The position numbers and the translations under genes were made by a program. A stretch of 64,000 nt of DNA from Crossaster papposus (taxonomy: Eukaryota; Echinodermata; Asteroidea; Velatida; Solasteridae), in assembly GCA_037893245.1 (NCBI GenBank), contig JBAIAA010000022.1:1-64000 (forward strand), given 5' to 3'. Position 1 is the stretch's first letter; every line of letters starts with the position of its first letter. Under the pieces are notes generated by a model. That model made no database searches. It saw nothing but the letters and a program-made list of their open reading frames with translations, and had not been told where the DNA came from. Of this stretch, positions 1 to 10,543 are shown piece by piece.

Positions 1-169
1 TTGCGGAAGGTAAGTGATAAGTATCATATGGATTGTAATTTGTGACTGTTCAAGCCGAAGATAAATCTGTAATATGTACGTAACTAGTGGTATGCTAGAG
101 AGTGGTCTGTTTGAGCTGGTCTCTCCAGAGAGTTGATTTTTAACTCTTTTTTTGTCCCTTTTTTTTCCG
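1..169 (-). repeat. Inverted fragment of Penelope-like element tail
   Basis: This stretch reads as the reverse complement of part of the Penelope tail seen at about 1806-1975. It includes the paired A-rich blocks and the ATCCATATGATACTTATC segment. It is joined head to head with an RT fragment at about 170. Penelope-like elements often carry inverted 5' pieces of this kind. Confidence 0.8.
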
Positions 170-170
170 A

Positions 171-1363
171 TCAATCCATATCCAATACATAAACTATTCT
201 TGCTCACCAAATGTCAAACAGCAAAGAACATACACACGCGATTCTGGGCATGTGCTTGAAAAACTAATAACCTGACATTGGAGAAAGATAACTTATTGAT
301 AACACTAGATATAGTAACCATGTACACTAACTGCCCACAAGATGAGGCAATTGAATCAGTTTGTGACGCACTTGCAATGGCCGATGACAGACTATACGCA
401 ATACCAAGCCCACGACAGACCACGCGCGACGTCTCCTATGAACTCATTTTGCGTCGAAAACACGTTTGAATTTAATGGCAAGTTTTTCAGACAAAAAATC
501 GGCGTGCCATGGGCAGCGAATGCAGTCCGGAGATTTGTGACATAACCCTATCAAATACGAACAAGACAAAATCCTCCCTAACAATCCCTCAATTGTGAGC
601 TACATGAGATATAGAGACGATGTTCTTATAATCTTCTTTAACGGAAATGAAAAGCAGGCTGCTGACCTAGTGCAATCACTTAATAAAATTCACCCCACGC
701 TGAAGTTCACGTCCTGAGATCTCGCACCGCCAAGTCACTTTCTCGACCTTATTATCTACAAAGGCGAACGATTCATACATGAAGGGATATTGGATACTCG
801 AGTCGCTACCAAAAAAACTGATACATTTCAGTACCTAGCTCGAGATTCAGCACACCCTAAGTCGGTATTTGGCGGATTAATCAAGGGCGAAGTGACCAGA
901 TACAAACGTATATGTACCCATTCAAAAGACTTTGAGGAGAGGGTTGAATTCTTCAAAGACAAACTTCAAAAGCGCGGATACACAAACGAAGACCTAGCTC
1001 TCCTTTCTCAAAGGGGGAAAGACTCCCGCGGACCCTAAGCGTGAAAAAAACAAAAACAATATCCCACTGGTGTTCGTCCTACCATACTACCCACATGTCG
1101 CGCACCCAGCCCTGAAACGGGCTATCCTCAAACACTGGCCCTTGATTAGCGAAAACGAATATCTGAATAGGCTATTTGATACCCAACCCATCCTGGCATA
1201 CAAACGGCACAAAAATATAAAAGATGAACTTGTTCGATCTAGGACTAAAGCGTCTCCACAATCCAACCAAGAGGAACAAAATCTTGATGAGGAGAATCTG
1301 CAAATTCTATTGGAACTATTGAAAGAACAAAACAATGATCAAAGAAATGGATCTCAAGACTAA
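171..1363 (+). pseudogene. Truncated, frameshifted Penelope-like reverse transcriptase
   Basis: This is a copy of the RT half of the intact element at 3915-5942, beginning at the position equivalent to about 4751. It keeps the LDIV-MYTNCPQ, MRYRDD and C-terminal connector regions but is broken by many one- or two-base indels (around 395-440, 455, 505-515, 550, 640, 715, 735 and 1017). Most lie in or next to short homopolymers. Outside these indels it is nearly identical to the full copies. That pattern fits either very recent decay or sequencing error in a poorly covered contig end. Confidence 0.85.
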
Positions 1364-2660
1364 AACAAAATAAATAAGTCAACCCCCCCCCCCCCCCCCC
1401 CTCGTCCTTGCCACGCGTCATAATAAACCGACACACACATAAAATCAAGGAAGGGAAAATGAACTATAAGATTAAGAGGGTGACTGATGACGTGCATGAT
1501 ATAGCACAGAAAATATGCCCTGCTCCCCTTCCAAAAAAGGAGAAAAAAGAGGGGACGGCATATTATCACCGGTAAAAATCAATCACTGTGTGAACCAAAA
1601 ACAAAGGGACCACTGTTGCAATACACAAACCAGTCATCGCGTCGCCAAAACCAGAGACAGGGTTTGAAACTCCCGCTTTTAGGAATGTCGAACCCAATTG
1701 GCCTGCAGACGTTTGATGTATTTGCCCGTCCACGAACTCCAACCACGGACTGTCATCTAGCAGAGATAAGGTGGCTAAAAACTGACCCCCAGAAGCGTGT
1801 CTTACGGAAAAAAAAGGGAAAAAAAAGAGTTAAAAATCACGCTCTGGAGAGACCAGTCAAACAGCCACTCTCTAGCATACCCACTAGTTAACGTACAATT
1901 ACAGATTTATCTTCGGCAGAACAGTCACAAATACAATCCATATGATACTTATCAGCAAAACCTTTTCCGCGTCTCAAAAAAAATAACGAAAAGCACGGAG
2001 GGGTTCTGTTGAAACTTGTACACGAAACACCCCCCCCCCCCCCCCCCCCCCCCCATTCCTACAGACTGCAATCTCTCAGAAAAAAGTGGCCTGAACTGAC
2101 CTCCCATGAAGCGTATATCACTGGAAAACAAACTTAAATTAGGAATTACGCTCTGGGCGGGATAGTTACGCAACCACACTGCTGGAATACCAGCACACAA
2201 TAAATCATGCAGATTTATCTCTGTAGACCAAAAACTACCTAAAAACCAATGATACCTTACGCAGCAGAACTGCTTCAGCATCTCCAAAAAAAATAACGAA
2301 AACGATGAGAAAAAGTTCTGACTTGTGAAAACTCCCATAAAACACCCTCTCCTACCCAAATAGAATGAGTTCTGATTCACTGCAGCTAACTCTGGAATTG
2401 ATCAAAAAAAACACAAAAAGATTAACTGATCATTCCTTGAAGTATGCGTGCATAAACCGGCTTCTCTGTGCTATACCCTCTTGCAAAAGCACTCCATTAG
2501 AATTTAAAAACCTAATAGCCTCACAGAAAAAGAAAGAAAATTCCACAAAACCCAGTGTTACACGTCCTTCACGTTAATGTCCTTCCCAGGTGACCGAGAA
2601 TCGCTCTAAAAATTAAAAAACCTTGAGTGACATGTATGATTACGCTACTTCCCAATAAAC
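1364..2660 (+). repeat. Penelope-like element 3' tail, first copy
   Basis: The tail follows the RT stop codon. It has a C-homopolymer near 1382-1400, a unique-like 165-bp segment, then a ~1.1-kb unit from CACCGGTAAAAATC (1567) to CCCAATAAACAC (about 2660) with a second C-run near 2031-2054. The terminal AATAAA is a plausible polyadenylation signal. A 70-aa open frame (2365-2577) recurs in each tail copy, but nothing supports it as a protein. Confidence 0.8.
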
Positions 2661-2666
2661 ACAACA

Positions 2667-3760
2667 CACCGGTAAAAATCAATCACTGTGTGAACCAAAA
2701 ACAAAGGGACCACTGTTGCAATACACAAACCAGTCATCGCGTCGCCAAAACCAGAGACAGGGTTTGAAACTCCCGCTTTTAGGGAATGTCGAACCCAATT
2801 GGCCTGCAGACGTTTGATGTATTTGCCCGTCCACGAACTCCAACCACGGACTGTCATCTAGCAGAGATAAGGTGGCTAAAAACTGACCCCCAGAAGCGTG
2901 TCTTACGGAAAAAAAAGGGAAAAAAAAGAGTTAAAAATCACGCTCTGGAGAGACCAGTCAAACAGCCACTCTCTAGCATACCCACTAGTTAACGTACAAT
3001 TACAGATTTATCTTCGGCAGAACAGTCACAAATACAATCCATATGATACTTATCAGCAAAACCTTTTCCGCGTCTCAAAAAAAATAACGAAAAGCACGGA
3101 GGGGTTCTGTTGAAACTTGTACACGAAACACCCCCCCCCCCCCCCCCCCCCCATTCCTACAGACTGCAATCTCTCAGAAAAAAGTGGCCTGAACTGACCT
3201 CCCATGAAGCGTATATCACTGGAAAACAAACTTAAATTAGGAATTACGCTCTGGGCGGGATAGTTACGCAACCACACTGCTGGAATACCAGCACACAATA
3301 AATCATGCAGATTTATCTCTGTAGACCAAAAACTACCTAAAAACCAATGATACCTTACGCAGCAGAACTGCTTCAGCATCTCCAAAAAAAATAACGAAAA
3401 CGATGAGAAAAAGTTCTGACTTGTGAAAACTCCCATAAAACACCCTCTCCTACCCAAATAGAATGAGTTCTGATTCACTGCAGCTAACTCTGGAATTGAT
3501 CAAAAAAAACACAAAAAGATTAACTGATCATTCCTTGAAGTATGCGTGCATAAACCGGCTTCTCTGTGCTATACCCTCTTGCAAAAGCACTCCATTAGAA
3601 TTTAAAAACCTAATAGCCTCACAGAAAAAGAAAGAAAATTCCACAAAACCCAGTGTTACACGTCCTTCACGTTAATGTCCTTCCCAGGTGACCGAGAATC
3701 GCTCTAAAAATTAAAAAACCTTGAGTGACATGTATGATTACGCTACTTCCCAATAAACAC
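2667..3760 (+). repeat. Penelope tail unit in direct tandem (pseudo-LTR)
   Basis: This is a second, nearly identical copy of the 1.1-kb tail unit, placed directly after the first and directly before the 5' end of a full element. Penelope-like elements are known for such pseudo-LTRs, made by tandem or partial copies. The C-run length differs from the other copies. Confidence 0.8.
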
Positions 3761-3792
3761 AAAAACAAAACAACAGGAGAATCAACAAAAGC

Positions 3793-3827
<35 letters not shown>

Positions 3828-3914
3828 ACAAAACTAAAAATATTTTCCCCGTTCTCCTACACACCTCACTGGAAAAAAAACCTGACCGAAAGAAGACATT
3901 GAGTGTGCTTGAGA

Positions 3915-5942
3915 ATGGCAAGGAGAATCAACAAAAGCCAAAAAAATCACAAAACTAAAAAAGCAAGAGAAAGATCGTTCGAGTCTCGCAAAATAAGTAA
4001 AAAGCAAAACAAACAGACGAGAACGATCACTCTCGAAATGAGGGCCAAGAAAAGTATGCCTTATGTGAAAAATCTATCAGACGCCCAACTCTCCAACATT
4101 GAACTGGTAGCATTGGGCAGGGGCCTTAACTTCATCCCGACCCCCCAAAAACCAAAAAGGTCGACCATCCTTCGCCATTCCCGATCCTTCTTCAGAAAGA
4201 TGAGATTACGGTTAAGAATGGCAGGGAGAGTCAGACCTATAAGCTCACACCCGTTCAAACTACCATCAACTTGGACTCCCCAACCTACCTTCAATCTAAA
4301 CCTAGAGTCCTATATTGAAGGCACTATGGAGGAACTGTCCAGACTGAAAATTCAAAATGTCAAACTAAATATAACAAAAGCGGAACGTGTTGCGCTATCT
4401 GGCCTTAAGAAAAGACAGGATATTATCATCAAACAATTCGATAAAGGCCGCGGTGTGTGCGTCCTTAACAAACAAGACTACATACGTGAAGGGACACGAC
4501 AATTAACAGGCCCCCACTATGAAGAAATTAACAGGGACTTGACCGATGAAACCGCGGAATTAGTCTCTCAAGCCATACGCCAACTCTACGTGGACGGACT
4601 CATATCGAAAGACATATCGGTGTTTCTTAACCCCCGCAACCACGACATTAAAACACCTTGCCTTTACCTCCTACCGAAAGTTCACAAAAAAGTACCAGAA
4701 GGAACACGGTTCGTGGGGAGGCCAATCATTAGTGGTTGCGGAGGACCGACTCAATCCATATCCAAATACATAGACTATTTCTTGCTCCCAATTGTCAAAC
4801 AGCAAAGCACATACACACGCGATTCTGGGCATGTGCTTGAAAAACTAAATAACCTGACATTGGAGAAAGATAACTTATTGATAACACTAGATATAGTATC
4901 CATGTACACTAACTGCCCACAAGATGAGGCAATTGAATCAGTTTGTGACGCACTTGCAATGGCCGATGACAGACTATACGCAATACCCAAGCCCACGACA
5001 GACCACGCGCGACGTCTCCTTGAACTCATTTTGCGTCGAAACACGTTTGAATTTAATGGCAAGTTTTTCAGACAAAAAATCGGCGTGGCCATGGGCAGCG
5101 AATGCAGTCCGGAGATTTGTGACATAACCCTATTCAAATACGAACAAGACAAAATCCTCCCTAACAATCCCTCAATTGTGAGCTACATGAGATATAGAGA
5201 CGATGTTCTTATAATCTTTAACGGAAATGAAAAGCAGGCTGCTGACCTAGTGCAATCACTTAATAAAATTCACCCCACGCTGAAGTTCACGTCTGAGATC
5301 TCGCACCGCCAAGTCACTTTTCTCGACCTTATTATCTACAAAGGCGAACGATTCATACATGAAGGGATATTGGATACTCGAGTCGCTACCAAAAAAACTG
5401 ATACATTTCAGTACCTAGCTCGAGATTCAGCACACCCTAAGTCGGTATTTGGCGGATTAATCAAGGGCGAAGTGACCAGATACAAACGTATATGTACCCA
5501 TTCAAAAGACTTTGAGGAGAGGGTTGAATTCTTCAAAGACAAACTTCAAAAGCGCGGATACACAAACGAAGACCTAGCTCTCCTTTCTCAAAGGGGAAAG
5601 ACTCCCGCGGACCCTAAGCGTGAAAAAAACAAAAACAATATCCCACTGGTGTTCGTCCTACCATACTACCCACATGTCGCGCACCCAGCCCTGAAACGGG
5701 CTATCCTCAAACACTGGCCCTTGATTAGCGAAAACGAATATCTGAATAGGCTATTTGATACCCAACCCATCCTGGCATACAAACGGCACAAAAATATAAA
5801 AGATGAACTTGTTCGATCTAGGACTAAAGCGTCTCCACAATCCAACCAAGAGGAACAAAATCTTGATGAGGAGAATCTGCAAATTCTATTGGAACTATTG
5901 AAAGAACAAAACAATGATCAAAGAAATGGATCTCAAGACTAA
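3915..5942 (+). CDS. Penelope-like reverse transcriptase
   Basis: The protein is 675 aa from the first ATG; an in-frame GTG lies four codons upstream but is not a credible animal start. The N-terminus is very basic (Lys/Arg-rich, about residues 1-45). RT motifs occur in order: LLPKVHKK (about 252), GRPIIS, LDIVSMYTN (catalytic Asp about 326), AMGSECSP (about 392), YRDD (427-430) and VTFLDL. A C-terminal connector of the Penelope type (LAYKRHKNIKD) follows. Known Penelope enzymes usually continue into a GIY-YIG nuclease; here the frame stops after an acidic, Gln/Asn-rich tail. Expected role: copying the element RNA into chromosomal DNA, possibly at exposed 3' ends. The frame is open throughout and I see no difference from the second copy at the protein level. 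Confidence 0.9.
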   Translation: MARRINKSQKNHKTKKARERSFESRKISKKQNKQTRTITLEMRAKKSMPYVKNLSDAQLSNIELVALGRGLNFIPTPQKPKRSTILRHSRSFFRKMRLRLRMAGRVRPISSHPFKLPSTWTPQPTFNLNLESYIEGTMEELSRLKIQNVKLNITKAERVALSGLKKRQDIIIKQFDKGRGVCVLNKQDYIREGTRQLTGPHYEEINRDLTDETAELVSQAIRQLYVDGLISKDISVFLNPRNHDIKTPCLYLLPKVHKKVPEGTRFVGRPIISGCGGPTQSISKYIDYFLLPIVKQQSTYTRDSGHVLEKLNNLTLEKDNLLITLDIVSMYTNCPQDEAIESVCDALAMADDRLYAIPKPTTDHARRLLELILRRNTFEFNGKFFRQKIGVAMGSECSPEICDITLFKYEQDKILPNNPSIVSYMRYRDDVLIIFNGNEKQAADLVQSLNKIHPTLKFTSEISHRQVTFLDLIIYKGERFIHEGILDTRVATKKTDTFQYLARDSAHPKSVFGGLIKGEVTRYKRICTHSKDFEERVEFFKDKLQKRGYTNEDLALLSQRGKTPADPKREKNKNNIPLVFVLPYYPHVAHPALKRAILKHWPLISENEYLNRLFDTQPILAYKRHKNIKDELVRSRTKASPQSNQEEQNLDEENLQILLELLKEQNNDQRNGSQD

Positions 5943-6144
5943 AACAAAATAAATAAGTCAACCCCCCCCCCCCCCCCCCTCGTCCTTGCCACGCGTCATA
6001 ATAAACCGACACACACATAAAATCAAGGAAGGGAAAATGAACTATAAGATTAAGAGGGTGACTGATGACGTGCATGATATAGCACAGAAAATATGCCCTG
6101 CTCCCCTTCCAAAAAAGGAGAAAAAAGAGGGGACGGCATATTAT

Positions 6145-7237
6145 CACCGGTAAAAATCAATCACTGTGTGAACCAAAAACAAAGGGACCACTGTTGCAAT
6201 ACACAAACCAGTCATCGCGTCGCCAAAACCAGAGACAGGGTTTGAAACTCCCGCTTTTAGGGAATGTCGAACCCAATTGGCCTGCAGACGTTTGATGTAT
6301 TTGCCCGTCCACGAACTCCAACCACGGACTGTCATCTAGCAGAGATAAGGTGGCTAAAAACTGACCCCCAGAAGCGTGTCTTACGGAAAAAAAAGGGAAA
6401 AAAAAGAGTTAAAAATCACGCTCTGGAGAGACCAGTCAAACAGCCACTCTCTAGCATACCCACTAGTTAACGTACAATTACAGATTTATCTTCGGCAGAA
6501 CAGTCACAAATACAATCCATATGATACTTATCAGCAAAACCTTTTCCGCGTCTCAAAAAAAATAACGAAAAGCACGGAGGGGTTCTGTTGAAACTTGTAC
6601 ACGAAACACCCCCCCCCCCCCCCCCCCCCATTCCTACAGACTGCAATCTCTCAGAAAAAAGTGGCCTGAACTGACCTCCCATGAAGCGTATATCACTGGA
6701 AAACAAACTTAAATTAGGAATTACGCTCTGGGCGGGATAGTTACGCAACCACACTGCTGGAATACCAGCACACAATAAATCATGCAGATTTATCTCTGTA
6801 GACCAAAAACTACCTAAAAACCAATGATACCTTACGCAGCAGAACTGCTTCAGCATCTCCAAAAAAAATAACGAAAACGATGAGAAAAAGTTCTGACTTG
6901 TGAAAACTCCCATAAAACACCCTCTCCTACCCAAATAGAATGAGTTCTGATTCACTGCAGCTAACTCTGGAATTGATCAAAAAAAACACAAAAAGATTAA
7001 CTGATCATTCCTTGAAGTATGCGTGCATAAACCGGCTTCTCTGTGCTATACCCTCTTGCAAAAGCACTCCATTAGAATTTAAAAACCTAATAGCCTCACA
7101 GAAAAAGAAAGAAAATTCCACAAAACCCAGTGTTACACGTCCTTCACGTTAATGTCCTTCCCAGGTGACCGAGAATCGCTCTAAAAATTAAAAAACCTTG
7201 AGTGACATGTATGATTACGCTACTTCCCAATAAACAC
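6145..7237 (+). repeat. Penelope tail unit of copy 1
   Basis: This is the third copy of the CACCGG...AATAAACAC unit. It has a C-run at about 6608-6629 and the same internal features as at 1567 and 2667. It marks the 3' end of the element, where unrelated DNA begins at 7238. Confidence 0.85.
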
Positions 7238-7574
7238 GATGATACCCTACCCCGGCCACCCGGCCGGCGGTCGAAGGGGCGTGCATTTGTATCTTTGGAG
7301 TTGAACATTGGCTCCAAATGATCCATGTTAAGCTCACACACAATAACGCGTCATCGAGTCACATGTGGATTTCTGGACCAATCAAAATGATAAAACTCCC
7401 TGACCGTGCACACTGTGGTACCAAGAACCGAGCCAAATGCTCTGTGCTTATCGTAGACTATTTTACACATGTGTGCTAATCCCTGACCAGGGGCGAGAAA
7501 CACTTGACAGAAACAAGTATAAGTACGGTAGCCCTAGCAATTGAGCTCCATTCCCATATCTCCTAGCGATAAGA

Positions 7575-8201
7575 ATGGACAGCCAAAACGACGTACTTGA
7601 TCTCATCTGCCCTCCCACCCCTGGTTCCGGCGTTGAAATGGACCAAGATATGATGCTGTTCAGCGATGACGAGATTACCTGTGGACAACGGCAGCCTCCT
7701 CCTCCTCATCCCCGTCGAAAAAACCAAAAAGAAAAACAGCTCATCATGCTCAAACCGCACGCCAGAAATGTAATCGGCCGCGCCAAGCCAGAGGTCGTCC
7801 GCCTTGCCGGCCTGAGAAATCGGGTCCGGAGACAGGCGAACACACTAGAAGAGAGTCTTAGCCGTGGTGAAGTTCCCGATTGGCTCAGAGTCAGAAAAAA
7901 CACCCCCACCCTTCCTTTGGGTATCTCCTGCTCTCCAGAGATGATCATCTCATGGAATCAAAAAATAGCAGAGTGCTCTTTGGAACTGGGTCAAATAACT
8001 CTGATACGCTACAAATCGGAACTTACCTCGGTTGAGTCTCGGTTTGCTAAGGCAAAAACGGCCGGTTTGAGCTTGATAGAAGCTGAAATACACGACAGGT
8101 TGGAGAGGTGCCGGGCTAAACAGGTCTTTGAAATCATCGTCGATGCGGCTGAGCGAAAGATGGGCATCTACCCCACATCAAGGGCTGGGAGCCGCAAGTA
8201 G
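7575..8201 (+). CDS. Unassigned 208-aa protein, possible transposon ORF1
   Basis: A single open frame starts at an ATG shortly after GTATAAGTACGG (about 7517), a possible weak TATA region. The N-terminus is acidic and Pro-rich, with a PPPPHPRRKNQKEK basic stretch near residues 57-70. The remainder looks helical and Arg/Lys/Glu-rich, with a DWLRVRKN...LPLGISCSPEMI segment near residues 103-125. No enzyme motif is visible. It lies between two Penelope elements and beside an A/T-rich tail region, so an ORF1-like nucleic-acid-binding protein of a retroelement is a guess. I do not recognise the family. Confidence 0.45.
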   Translation: MDSQNDVLDLICPPTPGSGVEMDQDMMLFSDDEITCGQRQPPPPHPRRKNQKEKQLIMLKPHARNVIGRAKPEVVRLAGLRNRVRRQANTLEESLSRGEVPDWLRVRKNTPTLPLGISCSPEMIISWNQKIAECSLELGQITLIRYKSELTSVESRFAKAKTAGLSLIEAEIHDRLERCRAKQVFEIIVDAAERKMGIYPTSRAGSRK

Positions 8202-8700
8202 TCCACCTCAACCGTAAACAAACCCAACGGCTCTTTTCAGAGCCACAAAAACTTCCGAAAAAAAGTTATCTTCATGTCTAAAAACGATTCTATCTGTACT
8301 ACTACCTTTATAACTACCAGTTTTCCTGCCCCCCTCCCCCCCTCTAAGTTTGGAAAAGTTATTCTCCTATCGCTAGGGGAGATTGTCTTTTATTACTTCC
8401 GACCCAATATGTTACCTTCTTTTCTTTTCTTTTCTTTTCATTTTCCTTTCCTTGACAAAAACAGTAAAAATTTGGTGTAACCCTATTCCCTAAACTCACA
8501 AGAAACGAATATAGCTATTCCTCACTCCACACATCTCGAAACACAATTCAACTTTAACTAAAAAAAACAAAACAAGGTTTTATGTTTCAACAGCTTTACT
8601 TAACAAACAATTAATTTTCTGTAAATTTTTTTAAAAAAACCAAAAGAATCTGAAAAAGGCGGCACCCTTGTTGCACACGTTTAATCAGGAATCCTAATAA
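8202..8700. other. AT-rich intergenic DNA
   Basis: This follows the 208-aa ORF. It contains CTTTTCTTTTCTTTTC pyrimidine repeats near 8420 and A/T-rich tracts. No gene or clear element is seen. Confidence 0.5.
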
Positions 8701-8834
8701 GGCGCCCTTTTCAGCAGAACCTCCCCCATTAAAAACAAAGCAAACAAAAACCTAAATAAATACGGGGTTAATTGTGGTGCAACCGACACGTGCACAAACC
8801 CCCATCCTATCCTTCTTCAAAGGATATCCCTTAA

Positions 8835-9209
8835 AGGTAGTATACACCATTGGTCATTGCTTGAATTATCATGAATGAGTTGATTTTTTGGGGGGTTGTA
8901 TTTATAGTAAATATCGTTTAACTGAGCTGTCCGAAGTTTTAGAATCATGGATGCTGAGAAAAGCACAAAAACAGCGAGTTTTCTCAACCGGCGTCGAGCA
9001 TTTATTCTTATGTTATCGCGATCGCCGTCCGACGATCGCGAATTTTTCATTATCAAATTCTATTTTTCGGAATAATTACAGGATATCTAGCGCAATCATT
9101 TTGCTGGATGCCCAGAATCAACATTTACTTTCAGATGAGTAGGATATTTCTTAATAACACGGTAGTAAATACTTTCGATATCTGCAAATGGTGTATACCA
9201 CCCCTACTC
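8835..9209 (+). mobile_element. TTAA-flanked MITE, copy A
   Basis: Ends AGGTAGTATACACCATTGG and GGTGTATACCACCCCTACTC are imperfect inverted repeats, flanked on both sides by TTAA. The body shares CATGGATGCTGAGAAAAGCA and GGATATCTAGCGCAAT with three other copies in the window. It is non-coding. TTAA duplication suggests mobilisation by a piggyBac-like or other TTAA-specific transposase (inference). Confidence 0.75.
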
Positions 9210-9410
9210 TTAAAAACAAATTATTATATATTTTTTCTTTAGAGATTGCTTTATTTTTTCATTCCTTTTGATTACAGGCGCCCTTTTCAGCAGAACCTCC
9301 CCCATTAAAAACAAAGCAAACAAAAACCAAAATAAATACGGGGTTAATTGTGGTGCAACCGACACGTGCACAAACCCCCATCTTATCCTTCTTCAAAGAA
9401 TAACTCTTAA

Positions 9411-9789
9411 AGGTAGTATACACCATTGGTCATTGCTTGAATTATCATGAATGAGTTGATTTTGGGGGGGTTGTATTTATAGTAAATATCGTTTAACTGA
9501 GCTGTCCGAAGTTTTAGAATCATGGATGCTGAGAAAAGCACAAAAACAGCGAGTTTTTTCAACCGGCGTCGAGCATTTATTCTTATGTTATCGCGATCGC
9601 CGTCCGGCGATCGCGAATTTTTCATTATCAAATTCTATTTTTCGGAATAATTACAGGATATCTAGCGCAATCATTTTGCTGGATGCCCAGAATCAACATT
9701 TACTTTCAGATGAGTAGGATATTTCTTAATAACACGGTAGTAAATATTTTCGATATCTGCAAATGGTGTATACCGTACCACCCCTACTC
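9411..9789 (+). mobile_element. TTAA-flanked MITE, copy B
   Basis: This is nearly identical to copy A and part of the same tandem duplication. TTAA lies at both borders. Confidence 0.75.
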
Positions 9790-10156
9790 TTAAAAACAAA
9801 TTATTGTATATTTTGTCTTTAGAGATTGCTTTATTTTTTCATTCCTTTTGATTACGACACTATTCCCCCCCAAAAAAAGAAAGTTGGAGCTCGAAATCCA
9901 CGACACATGCTCTTGTAATTATATCTCTTACCCTTTGACTATCACCTGACGAAGAAAACAGTATGTGTCAAATAGGGATACCATAGGGTGTACGCAACAT
10001 ACACTCATCAATCAGCTAACACTATACAGCCCCCATATACCCCCGCCCTTCTGTCTATCTCCCCGAGGGCTGTCCGTGACCGTATGCGCATGCGCTTTGT
10101 GATAAAACAACAGGCCTGCAGCTCGGCATAAATAGGCAACCAGCGCACATTCTACC

Positions 10157-10380
10157 CTAAAAAATATTTTCCCCGTTCTCCTGCACACCTCACTGAACAA
10201 AACCTGACCGAAAGAAAACATTGAGTGTGCTTGGGAATGGCAAGGAAAATCAACAAAAGCCAAAAAAATCACAAAACTAAAAATATTTTCCCCGTTCTCC
10301 TGCACACCTCACTGAACAAAAACCTGACCGAAAGAAAACATTGAGTGTGCTTGAGAATGGCAAGGAGAATCAACAAAAGC

Positions 10381-10415
<35 letters not shown>

Positions 10416-10416
10416 A

Positions 10417-10456
<40 letters not shown>

Positions 10457-10540
10457 ACAAAACTAAAAATATTTTCCCCGTTCTCCTACACACCTCACTG
10501 GAAAAAAAACCTGACCGAAAGAAATCATTGAGTGTGCTTG
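10157..10540 (+). repeat. Tandem 5' modules of Penelope copy 2
   Basis: The 5' leader block (AAAAATATTTTCCCCGTTCT to CAACAAAAGCC) occurs three times, from about 10157, 10278 and 10464. Two long A-tracts (10382-10413 and 10418-10454) separated by CCACA come before the third. The same block appears once in copy 1. It looks like repeated template jumping during 5' completion, or unequal exchange. Confidence 0.75.
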
Positions 10541-10543
10541 AGA

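Larger units (their letters stand above)
3761..7237 (+). mobile_element. Penelope-like retroelement, complete copy 1
   Basis: The element has an A-rich 5' leader (poly-A near 3796-3825), one long ORF (3915-5942), a C-run, and the 1.1-kb tail ending in AATAAACAC at 7237. With the upstream tail copy at 2667-3760 it is bounded by direct repeats, which fits a pseudo-LTR arrangement. Sequence after 7237 is unrelated, so this is the true 3' end. No GIY-YIG endonuclease domain is visible, so the element may belong to an endonuclease-deficient class or rely on a partner. Confidence 0.85.
8701..9856. repeat. 577-bp tandem duplication containing a MITE
   Basis: Segment 8701-9276 (from GGCGCCCTTTTCAGCAG to GATTAC) is repeated at 9277-9856 with few differences. 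Each copy includes one member of the TTAA-flanked MITE family and the same flanking DNA. The duplication therefore came after MITE insertion. Confidence 0.85.

Noticed and set aside
1952..2380. 142-aa minus-strand ORF with poly-Gly in the Penelope tail (also at 3053, 6467, 13189)
   Set aside because: The Gly run is the translated C-homopolymer and the frame changes with its length between copies.
2365..2577. Recurrent 70-aa ORF in each Penelope tail
   Set aside because: It is the same in every copy only because the copies are recent; no domain or start context supports it.
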